NCBI GenBank assembly: GCA_028583415.1
Contig: CM053276.1
Span: 141,691,902 to 141,755,901, forward strand
Reading direction: 5' to 3'
Origin: Protea cynaroides
Lineage: Eukaryota > Streptophyta > Magnoliopsida > Proteales > Proteaceae
DNA length: 64,000 nt
This document shows positions 19,453 to 34,170 of this stretch, in pieces. The notes under the pieces are model-generated. The model made no database searches and was not told the DNA's origin. It worked only from the letters and a program-made list of their open reading frames with translations. Position 1 is the first letter of the stretch. Each line of letters opens with the position of its first letter. The translations under genes were made by a program, and so were the position numbers.

Positions 19453-22400
19453 TCAATGCATGGGTGGACGAGGAGCACGGGGCCGAACGGGAGTCTTTGA
19501 CGGGCTTACCCTGCATCCGAATTATTTAAGCAACTAAGAACCCCCAAGGCTGTCTACCAAAGGTTAACACCACAGGATGTTGAAAGTTCATGAAACATAC
19601 CTTATTGGTAAGGATCCCAACACCACACCGCTACAGTTAAGAGCAGCAATTGCACTTTCCGCCTATGAAAAGGCAATGAAAAATATCAAACCAGGATAGA
19701 GAAATAACAAAACAAGACAAAATAACACCCACATGAAAAAGGAAACACATGGGATATTTTTCATCATTATTCACTATGGCTCCATTGTTTTGACGTAAAA
19801 TTTTACATGTAACATTTTATATGTAAAAAAAAATTTCAATGTTTATTTCCAAGAGGTAAAATATAGTGATCTCCGAAGGGGATGGAAAAAGAACTTCATC
19901 TTTCTTTTACCTACTAGAAACAAATATTGATATTTATTGATATTTTTTTTACATAATAAAATGTTACATGTAAAATTTTACGGAGCTTATGTAATTCTAC
20001 ATAGGCAAGCCTTGAGGTGTACTCAAGTATTCCTGCTAAAGGTTTCTGCAGGAGAATGAATGCATGACAAACCACAGCAAATAACTGATATGACCAACAG
20101 TATCAAATTAATGAATGCATGTGGCGACGGGGGCATAAAAATAATAGAATTGACAAGAGCATAAAGCAGGGTATAAATAATAAAGCAAGGCTCAGAGGTT
20201 AATAAGGCAAAGAAAGAAACCATGGGGAGCCATAGATGTAAAAACAAACAAAAAGCACAGTCAAGAAGATAGAACTTTCGTATCCAAGAGATTACAAAAT
20301 TGGTTCTAAATACTCTAGCAGAAGGGGCTATAGACAAGTTGACTAGCATACAAACGTTGATATCCCATGGTGTACGTTATTTTCTGATGATGTAATTTGA
20401 GTAAGATAACAGGAACCAATCTGAAATGTCTGAGAAGCAAAAAAGTTTTAAGATACAGAAATGCTAAAGACAATTCCTCATCCCTTGAACTACCAATTAC
20501 ATAAAGAACCAGGGCAACAATATGGCAACTACAGGGTTTTGAAAGGATTGCCCTGATTCTGATTTCTGAATAAAAAGAAATTAGCAAGTGGTACGAGAAT
20601 GAACATGAGGTTTTTCTACTTACCCAAAATAAAAACAAACATGAGGTTTCAGAAACAACTAGTCTACCCTCTAGATCCCGTGCATATCAAAATTTACTGA
20701 CCCATCTTAATGATATAGTTAACCATATAATAGATTTATTCCCCTGTATTTTCAGCCATCAAACACTGTTTGAAAGTTACGGATTTTGAAAATTTCTGCC
20801 ACATGGTAAAACATGTTTCCTGAAACTTGCCATGAGCATTGGTTGACATGGACAACAAGAAACAACTAGGCCACCTCTTGGTATCTATAGGAGACGCTGT
20901 AGGAAGAGCTTCCTCCGCTGCTTAAAAGGAGATCCACTATCCCCAAAGTATTTACAGATTTTTTTCCTAAAGGTCATGCGCACAAATTTGATGCTTCAAC
21001 ATGAAGTTTGGTTATTAACCATCTGCTAAAGCATGGTAAGTAAAATAAAAATGTTTTATAAAATAAGATCAGCGGCTCCAACTCATTAGTAGGCTTAATA
21101 TCATAGATATATGCTAAATATTAATGCATCTTTCATCCTAATCATGCAACAAGAAATAAAGAATATCCACCACGACAAAAGTAAGCTCATGTCCAGCAAT
21201 TCCAAGCATAAAGGACAAGAATGTGACAATCACGAAACTCGTATACCATTATACTTCAAAATCTAAGACCTAAATCAAACCATCATCAATCTCATAACAC
21301 CCCGTACATGAAGATTTCTAGGATTAAAAGCTTAAGACTGTAGTTATGCATAAAATTCCAAATTGACAGAAGTCAGCGGCATTACCTAGTGACTGAGCTG
21401 AAATAACGAGGACCCAATTTGGTCTTCTCAATCACAAAATAAGGCCATCTTAAGTTGTCCCCCCCCCCCCCCAAAAAAAAAAAAAAAAAAAAAAAGCTCA
21501 TTCTCACACAGTAATTGCAAGATGCCAAAAAAGGTAGTAATGGTAGTACAAGTCCTATTCCCCATCAATTTTTAAGACCTTATTTTCAGGAATAATTAGA
21601 AATTATTTATTTCCCATTATTTTGGTGTCATTTTGAAGGCTGTTCAGATACCTCTGCAGTCAAACCAAGACATCACCAACAAGATGTTTGAGGACATTCT
21701 GCCCCCAGTACCAATAGAGTTTCACTTTCCAAGTTTCACCAAAGAGTCCAAATCCAGTACTTTTACAAACAAGCATTGTTATATGTTTCTAATCTAAGCA
21801 ATCAAATTAGGAGCTTATGTTGTCAACAGGCTAAGAAAATTTTTCCTCCGCATCCTAGTCTTTGGTCCTTCCAATCACATAACAAGAGGACCTTAAGTTT
21901 GTCACATCCCCAAAATAGGTACACCATAAATTCTTGCTTACAGAGCATTAGAAAAAGCATAAGCCATAAGGTATATACCCAGATTCAGAACATCTGAGAT
22001 GCATGGAAACATCCCCTGTATGATAATAAGTTTCCACCCAAAACATGCAGGAAGAACAAAGAAAGAAGAGAAAGATGCATAGAAACGGCAGTTACAGTTA
22101 ATTCTGCAGTCAAACCAACGTATCACAAACAGACGGCTATACATTTTTTGCCCATAAAGGATGATGTGGCACTTATTTAAAGGGTCTAAAAATGTAAATT
22201 CACAATAACCCTTTATCTCTCCTCAAATCACTGTAATCATCTAAATTTAATGGGTAGTTTGAGAAAATCGGCAACCAATCCCCTACCACTTCCTTCAGAC
22301 CCCTTTGATCCTCACCCTAGAACCCATAAACAGAAGCGGCAGTGGCAACAGACAATCTGGCTTAGTGGAAGACCTGTTAAAAGTCCTCATGGTGCTGCCA

Positions 22401-25400
22401 ACCACCTAGTGAAAACAGCAGTTGCAGGTACCTAATGTCTCTGTCTCTCCATCTCCTTTCCTCTGTTTCTCCATCTCTGACCTCTCTCCCCACATTCCCG
22501 ATTCGCCCCCTCCTCTCATGCCCCCACAAAGAACAGGATCAACAACAGCAGCAAAGATAATTCTCCTTTCTCAAAAGAAAAAAAAATAAAAATGTAGTGG
22601 CAAGTAGTTTTTGCTCTTTCAACTGCAGCTACAATCTGAATCAATTGAATCCCCCTCCTATCCCTCTCCTCTTCATTCCCTGTATTGAAACCTCAAGATA
22701 AACTAGGGCAAAGCCATGGCATGATCAAGGGAGGTAATAGCTATTGCAAACCTCAACCTTCGATCTGTTTCTGCCGGAGGGGGGGGAATGGGATGCAGTA
22801 GGGTAATCCCTTGAAGGAGGAGCTGCCGCTGAAGACCCCATCCAGAATTGTCTGCAGGACATGCTTGATGTTCAGCGTTGAGGGTATTAAGGCACGGCAC
22901 TGAGTAGAGATTGGGAGTGGTTGGATTCGGATTGTGATAATGGAGGATGGACAAAGGTAACAGAAACGAAAAAAAATCTTTCTTTTGAAGTTGACAAGCT
23001 TTTAAGCATGAGAGAAGTAATTGACCAGAAAAAGATGGTAAATTTTCTACAATTTCAGAAGCAGCAAGAAAGAAGACAAGTAGACAACAGACAGAAGCAC
23101 CTTCCTTACTAGTTACCACACCAAGGCCGGAAACCCATTTAATAATTATAACGGATAGATTGAAGGGGGCAGAACAGTATTCTGGATAGCATCCTTCTAC
23201 ACTAGTAGCTCACGTAACTTTCAGGGTTCAGCCAAGTTAGTAAGAATTGTGCAGTTGAACAGAATAAGTACAAGTAGTGTGATTCCCTAGAACTGATTAT
23301 ATTCTTATAAAGGAAAGACTCGTGGAAGTTTCAACACCCACAAAGGGACAAAGAAACAGAGAGAAAAATTGACAAGGAATTTCCCATCCAACAGAAAGCA
23401 TTTTGTATGCAGAAAAATGCCAGCTAGAATCTCCACATCGTCGCTGTCGTCGACCTATCATCATCACCATCAATGCAATCTCCCTCGTCTCCTCTTCATT
23501 ATCATCGTCATCTCACTCTCCATCAATCTCATCTCACTTTCTTCATCTACTTCACCTCTACCACCCTGGTCGTTACAGTTATCAGCAACTCTTTACAATC
23601 CAATTCTGAAAGAGGATGAAATGGCAATGATTGGGTGGTGGCACATCCAAGAAGAGAAATTACCAAGGAACCCATCTCAGAACTGAAATAAACCACAACC
23701 TTAAGTGGTGGTGCCACTGCCTTAGCCGGAACAGAGACTGCTGTTCTACAAAATTCATCACAGGAAGGAGCTTTGGTGTTTGATATTACTTAACTGCCCC
23801 TAAAATAGAATAAAGTAGATTAATTCATATTAGTTCTATGGGTCTACTAACTCTACAGTTAAATAATCTACAGTTAAATAATAAAAATAATCTTGTCTAT
23901 CATTCACTTACACCATTTGTTTAAAGGGCCATAAATAAAACAGTTAAAAATTCAGTTGTAACTGCTTCGGTTATGAACAGATTTTCCCTTTTAAATAAGC
24001 CCAAAATACTAATCCACTCACTGGTATTTGTCTAATATATCAGTAACATCTGATAAGAGACATTTTTTATTTTTTTTTTTGGAGGGAGGTTTTTTTTTTT
24101 TTTTTTTTGGTTTTGGGGGGGGATGTCAATAGATATGACCTGTTTCAAAATAACTATATAGTTTTAAGCTTTTCAACATAAAATTGAACATAGACTTTTA
24201 AGTTGGGAAGTGGGATAGCAATAAATTGATAATGTCACAGATACCCTAAAAAAATGTAGCATAGGAAAAATAATCAGATAATGTGAATATTGCCTTTCAA
24301 GACACAAGAGTGGGCAACTCAATTTGATAGTGTTGCTCAGCGTCAATTTGGAAGTTAACCAGAAGATTCAGTAATATTTGACATGCGAAATGGCAAAAAA
24401 AAAAAAGAAAAAAGCTTTGACCCAAGTTGTCTCCACAGTTGGATCATAGGATCAAATGATATACAAATAAAATCTAATTGCCATGACTTTTTAATTTCAA
24501 AGGAAACACTGAGAGTCTGAGACGATGTGATCAATGTCCATGCAATATCTGTCCCGTATTCTGAACCCATATCCATATAATAGCTACATCATCTTGTCCT
24601 TGTACCAATACCAGGGCATGATAAGCCAACCCCCCACCCCCAAAAAAATATTTTAAATGAATAAACAAATCACATCTTGGGGGGAGAGAATCCTCTGCTC
24701 ATTTTCTGTTAATGGCTTGTAAAAGGCTAGAAAAAACATATACAAGAGTAGGCCCATAAATACATACATTTAGTGTTAACAGCCTACCGAATTATTCCAT
24801 TTTGTCGCATTTAAGATCACGAGAAGAACTTGAGTAGGAGAAAGACAAGAACAGATAATTCCTTCCCCCACCCCACAAAAAAAAAAAAAAAAAAAAATCT
24901 TGTTGCAAGAAGGTTTAACAAACCTCGTAACACCAAATCAATTGGTGTTAGAGCTAAACCCTAGAAGTCAGTATACAACTTCCTACATCAGATATTGATT
25001 AACTTAACTTTACCTTCAAATGCAAATTCAAATTTCCACAGTTGTATGATTGTGGGCTTCATATCTTCAAACGGGAATAGGGGGTGGACATTGAAACAGT
25101 ATAAAGACACTTGTAATGAAAATAAAGTCATGAAGGAGACTGAAGAAGCCAGAGGAGATAATAATGAACATGAAAATGCGGCTGATCAGCATGAAGAAGA
25201 CAAGAATCAAGTGAATATTTCAAAACGATGAAGAATGAGAATCTACAATTGAATTTTCCTTCAAGTCAATTATTTGAAAATTACAAATCTTGCTGATCTT
25301 TCCCATCTGATGTTTTGAATTATTCTTGCTTTGGTATGGGAGCTGTTTGCTAGGAGGGTGGAGCTACGGTACTTAAACCTTCAGTATGAGTCATTCCCAA

Positions 25401-28400
25401 TCAAGCTGGATTTCCCAGGAGCATCATCAGCACTGTTTCCATCTCAAATAGGACTTATTGTAAACACATCGAGAATGTTGTTTTTGTTGGTTAGTACCTA
25501 AATGATATTAAAGTTTAAATAAAGTTGTAGTTCTTATTTTATCATTTGAAATTGTCAAGTGACTCTAGTCGTAGAGCAGGACAAGAGCTATTTACTTGGA
25601 TGGAAACTTGATAGGTTATCATGTAAAGATTGCAAGATTATATCAAGGGAAAACTTAACCACGCAACATAGATTAATGGTCATAGATATGTATAATGGTG
25701 TAATGATTAGTGTAATAACTTTGGGGGAATAGGTTAGTGGATTCCCAGTTTCAACAAGAATCCCTCTTAGTCAGTATTTGTTAACGCTAATCATAGATGA
25801 GCTGATTAGAGATACTCAAGATCAGATCCCTTGGTGTATGTTTTTTGTTGATGATAATGTTTTAGTAGAGGAAACAAAAATAGGGATAAATGCAAAGTTC
25901 AAATTATGGATATTAAAATTAAAATCCGAAGGTTTTAAGATAAAAAGGCGCCCCAGTGCACGAGGCTCCCGCTACTGCAGGGTTTACAAAGGTTTTAAGA
26001 TAAAGAGAACCAAAAAAAAAAAAAGTGTATATGGTGTGTAACTTTAGTAACATTATGACTGAAAATGTGGTGGTGAAAATTGATGACAGGGAGGTACCAT
26101 TAGTGAAAATTTAGGTACCTAGGTTCAACCATAAATAAATAAGGAGAAATAAATGATGATGTTGCATAAAGAATTAAAATATGGTGGATGAAGAAGAGGG
26201 GTGTGTCCTAAGTGTTGTGTAATTGACATATTCCTATAAACTCAAAAAGAAAACTTTATAGAACAATTATACAACCAGCAATGACGTATGGGGAAACAAA
26301 CTTATTGTAGTTAAAATGCAGATGTTGAGATGGATGAAGAGTAGGACTTAAAAAGATAAAATAAGAAATGAACAAATTAGATCTAATTTAGGAGTAACTC
26401 CAATACATGATAAGTTACGAGAAAGTTATTTGAGGTGGCATGGACATGTGTAACGAAGGCTTTTGGATGCTCCATTATGGATAGGTGATTTAATTCAGAA
26501 TAAATGAGCTAAAAGAGCTAGGGATAGGAGTGTAGGACTAATGTGACTCTAGAAGAAGTGTCGTGGTGAGGAAATAGATGCATCGCTCAGGACTAGATAC
26601 ATGTATGGCTTTGCATAGAACTCATTGGAGAAAAAAGGATCTACGTAGCCAACCCATTTAGGTGGGATAAGGCTTAGTTGAGTTGAGTTGTATGTCCATA
26701 AAAATAAAATAAAAAAAGGAAAAAAAAAAAGAATCTAACCATAGTGAATTACTACTAAACAAAACTTAGGTGTCTTCATTATTTTATTACATTTTCATTT
26801 GTTTCTCATAGGATTAGGCAAGTGTGTACAACATGAAGGCATGTATGATGTTATGGGTACTTAAATGACGACATTTTTGTCTTTTAAAATTAAGTGGGTT
26901 TCTGAAGGATATATTGGGCGGATTGAGGTCATAATGATACCTAGACTGAGGCAAGGCTGACTGGAGTCTTCTTCACACTAATGATGATATTAATTCTGAT
27001 TGCTGCTTATTGGATCTTTAATGTTCTCGGTGGGTTCTTCCGCAATTCCTTGTTCTTCAACATTCTTTCCATGATTCTTGAATAATACTCATTGATTTGT
27101 CACAAGCATTTTTTATCAGCAATTTACTTTCTCTGGAATCTTGAACAGTTTCAGTACAGGTCTTCTTGAAACCTTTTCTTCAAATCTCATAATGGATCTA
27201 GAATAAAAATCGAGAACCTGTTACTGTTAGTGATGTATAAGTGTTTTTATTGTTGGCAAATCTCTTATTAGATAAAAAAATTTCAATTTGTCCCTTGTCG
27301 AGGATTCCACTTGATTAGTTTTAGCTATCTCCAGCCAAAATCCTATAAACTTCTATTTCCATCAAGAACTTTGTCTTTTCTCCAAACCCATCCAGATTTC
27401 TTTTTGTGTTCTTATTTGACAATATCATCCACTCCTAGCCCGCATTATTATACATGAGCATCTTGGGATAGCCATCGGATGAGCCAGATCTATTCTTGTA
27501 TAAGTGAAGATTAATTATAGTCAAGGGTATTTATGTAATTTTACATCTATGATATTTTAGTGGTCCCATGTAGGCGCCAATAGTTGGTTATTAGGGTCTT
27601 CTTTTAGTGGTCGATTAGAAATTTTTATCATATTTTATTCCTACAATTAGTTGTGAAGTGTAAGCCGGTAGTCTATGAGTTAAATTAGGAAATCTAGATT
27701 CTATAATTCTTCGCAGTTCAGCAGTTCAAGAGTCCTATGTAGGAAAGTTTAAGAAAATATATTTAATTAGAATTTGAGTTGATCTAGAAGATTTGTTTTG
27801 TTTTCTATAGATAAGCATTGTACCCTCCTATACAGTTGATTGGATTTGATTTGAGAATAAAAGTTTGAATTGTGATGGTTGCTAAACTTGTCTCTTCTCC
27901 CTTTTCCCTATTTTCATCTTCTTCTTTCTCTCCTACTTTTGTCCCTTTCTCTTCCAATGATTTATTTAAGGGAAAATTACACAGACACCCCTTCTACTGG
28001 TGTGAAACTACACAGAACCACCCCGCTTTTACAAAAGTTACAAAGAATACCCCTCTAACAATACTATCATATAATCTCACCCACACCGTAACTTTAACCT
28101 TAACGGCAGAGGGTCAATTTTTTTTTAAGACGAAAATACCCTTATTATGTGTAAAATGACTAAAAAAGTCTATTGTTTAGTCTCACCCAACAAAACCCTA
28201 TTCCTCTTTCTTCTCTTCTGAATCTGTAAAAGGATTTTAGTTGCAGATGAAAACCCTCTCAGGTTCTGAATGATGGTCAGGATGGTTGTTCCATTTGAAA
28301 CATCTAAATGTCCAACCTTAATTTACTTATTAAAATATTCCTTAAATTTCATGTTGTTCAAGTTTAGTTTGCAGCAAGAGAAAACGAGGTCTCCGTTAAT

Positions 28401-31400
28401 GGGATTTGGCGGATAAAATGCACAAAACAATCAAGAGCCGTAGCTGGGCAAGTCGAACTTCCTCATGTTCCGTCTCCTTTCTAAGCTTAAATCCGATCAT
28501 CGAGGTCTGATGAAGTTGTTGGAAAGAGACGATCTTCTAGAGAATCTGGTCGGATGTGTTATCGGAAGCGTCTCTCTCTATTATGTTTTCCGGCGGCAGG
28601 AATCGATTTCAGCCCACTCATTGCCATGATTCTGGAAAATTTATCTGTTCTTGAGCAAGGGCACCAATCAATTTGGGGAAAGTTTGGAATGCCAAGGAGA
28701 TGGTTCCAACTTTTGGGGATGGTGAGATTCCACCCTCAATTTATTCCTTTATGTTCGTCCACCACCAGCTGCTTCTTTCTAGTATGAGATTTCAGATTTA
28801 GATATGACTGCTTTGTTTCTCAGCTTAAGCAAAACACTGGACTGAAAGGGCTTTTTCAGCTCGATCTCCTCTGCTTACCAATGGGTCAAATAGCATTGGA
28901 TGATGATGATCTCCTTGACTGCTATGATGATGGTTATGGTACTTCCGTATCCGGATAGGGGGAAAATAAGGGCCTCATGATTTCTCAAACATCAAACATG
29001 ATAGTATCCCAGATCTAAGCATATGATCTAGCTTTAACCGCCCACTCTCTAAGGTTCCTCTCAAACCAGATATGGTACACAGTCACAGACTCACCGCAAA
29101 AGCAAGCTTGACAAGAGTGAAGTTGTGCCGAGGAGAATGCCCATGGAACCACACTGCATCATACCAAGCAAATCTTGGATCTTGGAGATCTGACAATCTC
29201 CCAAATCGAAGCAGCCAAAAACATCCCATTTGCAGAAGCAGTCCATCAAATAATGTCGCCACTCCCAGTGGATCTGTGGGTGATAGAATCTAGAGCACCC
29301 CAAGACTACGCAAGTCTAGATGAGGAGGCTCTCCCAGTGCACCATGCCCCATCTGAGATGATGGAAGAGAGTAGCACATCTGTCACGCCCATACTCGAGC
29401 CGAATCCTTTCTCCATATATCAACACCAAAATACCATGAGGGTGCCAATTGTCTAACAATAACAATGTCGATTATCCATCATCGATGATAGATTTGATGT
29501 AAGGAAGGGCCAGCTACGAATGATGAAGGATATTCCTCCACACCCAAGAAGAGAATCTTGGAGATTAGCCGATCACCTGCAGATCTATCTTGATCATTCT
29601 GCATCAATTATATACCCATAATCCAGAGGATTACATAGATTCACATACTTATCCTGCATCACCTCTATAGGCACAGGCCAACATTCCACTTCATCACACC
29701 ACAACCGTGGTGTTCTTTCATTTAAACACTGCCCACTAAAATGAAAAAACTTCTTACTTATGTTGTCCACCATGCTCCATTATGAAAACCCTCGTCAATT
29801 GTCAGAATTGGCATAACTTCTCATCAAGAGCTGCCATGTAATCTCAATATATGTAGTAGCTACCACACCTACCATTCAGCGAAACTGAGCTAAATAATAA
29901 TCATGTACCAGCTAGCATTTATGGTGTATCTAGAAGAAAATGTCCACCATGGCTCAGCTCATGAAGAGCTGCCCTGTAACACCTACAATAATCTAGCTGC
30001 CCGCCCATCATTCAAGAAATTAATAATTCGAACTAAATTATAATAATTCAAGTATGCTTTTGTTTGAAGTGGAATGGGTGTGTTTAATAATTAGAAAATT
30101 CGATTAAAAACTAAACAAAAAAATAAGAAAAATAGGAAACAGAATTCTCAAAGAACAAAGCATCTACATTTGCCACAATTTTTTGTTCGAGACAATATTT
30201 TAAAGCCCAAACTAGGCATCAAACTTCAAAAGGTCCTAAATTGGTTCAGCACAGTTGACACCCAGGTCAGTCCAGGTCAGCTGGATGAGATCAACCAAGA
30301 TAGATTAAAAAAAATCCTAAAGAAAATAAATTTTATAACTCATTAATTAAGGAAAACGTCTAAGCCTTCGAAAATAAATTCTCTATTAATAAAGAGCTCT
30401 TTGTACCCATCAATTAAGGGGCTTAATCAATTTCCCAGTATTGAAGTCACAAATATTTTTATTTACTTTACTTCTAGAACAAATTCACAATAAGCCAGTT
30501 TTATCATGATCGGACCAGACCAAACTGTTCATGAGAACAATCAGTTTGAACAGTTCTGTCCGGTTCTTATAGCACTTTGGCTTAACAGACAAGATAGTCC
30601 AAAAGCAAGGCCACCAATGGTCTAACCAGTCCAACTGTTCATTCCATTATGGGTTTCGAGTACTAGTTCAAGAACCTACCAATCATTTGCATCTTAAAAT
30701 AGAAACTAGAAAGCCAAATTTATCTACATCCCTAGTCCCTAACATGGTTAATATTGGTTACAATCTACATGGCCTTTCTCCTTTCCCATTCATCAAGCTA
30801 TGCATTGGTGAGAATATATACAGTTTGACACATGATAAAGCAGGGAAATATCTCCTTGAGAAAAGTTATGAAGTTGATAGTTAGCATCAAGACTCACTTC
30901 CCCCACCCCCTTTCTCCATTAAAATTTTGAATTTTCCTCTCTTTATCTCATGTATTATCTTTATTCCTCTTTTACCATGGCACAAGGAGAGAATCCACAT
31001 GATCATGCAAGTATCATTGATTCTAGCCTTCTAATAACGCAACGAGTACCCAATACCCAAATGTATCTGGTCCTGTTCAGTAGGTTGTCATTTTTGGGAC
31101 CCAATCATAACCAGGACCAACTCAAGTAGTCAAGTACCATTTTCAGTACCCAAACAAATATATTAGTATGTTTGATTAGTTCCCAGCAATTTTATTTGAT
31201 CTGGATCACCAAGTGATAAGGAGATTAAAGAGAGGGGGAAAAATTATTTCTACAACTGAAAACAATACAAGTAATAGTGTTTTAGAAGGTTAACCCTCAA
31301 GAAACCACAACTCATAGATACATATGGAAAATTAGGATGTCTCAAGTAAAGGAAGCCTTAAAGAAGATGAAAATAGATAAAGCAATGGGCCCATATGGTA

Positions 31401-34114
31401 TTCTAGTAGAGGTGTGGAAGGACTTACTAATTAGAGGAATAACTTGGCTAACTAAGTTGTTTAATAAGATTATGAAAACAATACTAGATGAATGGAGAAG
31501 GATTGTGGTTCCAATTTCTAAAATAAAGGTGATATTCAAAGTTGTAATAACTGTAAAGGAATAAAACTTACGAGTCATACAATGAAATTATGGGAGAAAC
31601 AACTAGAATCAATGTGAGACAAGAAACTAATATTTCCAATAAACAATTTGGTCCTAGGAGACTAATGGAAAGATTTAGATTATGTAAAAAAGATCTCCAT
31701 ATGGTCTTTATAAACTTAGAAAAAGCTTATGATAAAATCCCTAGAGAATTTGGCAAGTGTTAGAGAAACGTGTTTCAAGTGAATATTGTTGGGATTTGAA
31801 TGTCTTGTATTCTGTCGCCTAGGTTTTTGGGCTAACTCCGAAGAGCCGTCAAGAGCCCGTAAGGCTTGAGAACCTGAATTTTTTAGGGTTATATGGGTAT
31901 TTCAGTAATTACACCTATAGAGGGTTCGGTACAAATATATAGTGATGGTTTTCTCTCTGTAATTGACGAGAGGTGTAAGGAAGAGCATTGTAACCCTATT
32001 CTCCATTGATAATGAAGTATATCTCATCTCATCGTGCTCGTAGGTAGGAAAACGATGTTGAACCACGTAAAATCTTTGCATTGTGTGATTGTTTCTTTCT
32101 ATTTCGTTTACTTTTCTGCATCCTGTTTAGGGTCAATTCAACAAATATGTGGTCATAGTTAAAGATACGTTGAATGGTGTACTAACTAGTGTAAGAACTG
32201 TAGGTGATAGGGTAATAAATTCCCAATTACAGTTGGATTACATTGAAGATCAGCTCTAAGCCCGTATGTGTCTGCGTTAATCATAGATGAGCTTCCTGGA
32301 GACATTCAAGATCAGATCCCGCTTTTTCCTAATGATATTGTTTTGGTGGATAAAACAACAACAAGGATAAATGCAAAATTAAAATTATGGAGATCAACCT
32401 TAGAATCAAAAGGTTTTTAAGATAAGTAAAACAAAGACAAAGTATATGGTGCCTAACTTTAGTAACAATAGAACTAAAAGTAGGGGAGTGAAAATTGATG
32501 ATGAGGAGATACCACAAAGTGAAAATTTTATATACTTAGGTTCAATCATAAAAAAATAAAGTGAAACAAAGGATGATGTTGCACAAAGAATTAAAATATG
32601 ATGGATAAAGTAAAGAGGTGTGTCCAAAGTGTTGAATGATCAACATATTCCTATAAAATTCAAAGGAAAAAATTATAGGACAGTTATACAACCAGCAATG
32701 AGATATCAAGTTGAATGTTGGAAAATGAATAAATAACATATAAACAAACTTGGTGTAGTTGAAATGAGGATGTTGAGATGGATGAGTGGTAAAACTAGAA
32801 AAAATAAAATAAAGCATGAACAAATTAAAGCTAATTAAGAAGCAGCTCATTACATAATAATTCGCGAGAAAGTCGCTTGAGATGGCATGGACATGTGTAA
32901 CAAAAGCCTTTGAATGCTCCAATAAGAAGGGGTGATTCAATTCAGATATTAGGAGCTAAAGAGTTAGGTCTAGACCCAAAATGACTCAAAAAAGTGAGGA
33001 AAGACATTCATAGCTTAGGACCAAATACATGTATGGCTTTAAATAGAGCTGATCGGAGAAAAATGATCCATGTAGCCGACCCCATTTATCTGGATAAGGC
33101 TGAGCTGAGTTGAATTTTATTGTCAACCAGAAAATTAAGATTTGGTGTTTATTCTAAATTGTAAAGATCATTATCTGGCATCTGATGGGCCAAATTTAGA
33201 GCCATTAATGTGTTTTCTGATATTAGTCCAGATAGGACCAGAACCAAGGTATTGCACAGGGATAAGAGTACACCATACTTCTAAATCTTGGCGAAATCTC
33301 GAAAATCTCAACCTCCTCGAGATTTCATAATCCCGGAAATCTCAACCTTTATATGTTTCTCATAAATCTCAAACCTCACCAAGACAAGATCGAGATCCGA
33401 GATTTAGAACCTTGGAGTATACACACTGACTTCCAAACCACAATAAATTAGAATGAAAGCATATAAGCCAAATCTCTAATTCTGCAAGATATAAAATAAC
33501 CCATTCTAACATATGAATAACAAATCATGGAATTCATTCCCTCTTATCAAGGGATTTTAACTTCAACAAATTTAAGGTGTAACTTATAAATTTGAACTTC
33601 ATAGTTATGTCCTTTTTCTTCAAGTTCTTGGTAGGGAACAAATCCAATTCAAACTTCATAGTATGACTTATGACCTCCTCCCCATTAGATGGATTTATTA
33701 CTTTCTGATTGAAGTACAGTTTGCAGCAAGTCCTTCCACCCCCCACCCCCCCTTCTCTTCCTCTCTCTTTCCATTAGAGATTTCATAACATGGCATATCA
33801 TGAGCAAAATGCAGAAGCAAACTTTTTTATTGCAGTATCATTAGAACACAACTCCCACTCTGTAAATCAGATTCCTTCCCCTTGTTCACAGATTGAAAAT
33901 CTTCAAATTGATAGGATGTAATGCAATTGTCAAGAGTTAGTCACATATTAGTCCCCATAGCATATCATCCATCCACAAGAAATAGCCGACTATGGGAGCC
34001 TGTGTAATCAGGTGGCATAGTCTCCATTCAATCACATTCTCCATGTCCCTCCATATCACCAAGTGCTGAAAGTCTGCCTCCAGAATACACCTTCCAATAT
34101 CTCTCAACTCCACT

Positions 34115-34170
<56 letters not shown>

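Noticed and set aside
22703..23119. 138-codon minus-strand frame in the large CID intron
   Set aside because: No recognisable domain, low-complexity composition, no splice or promoter support.
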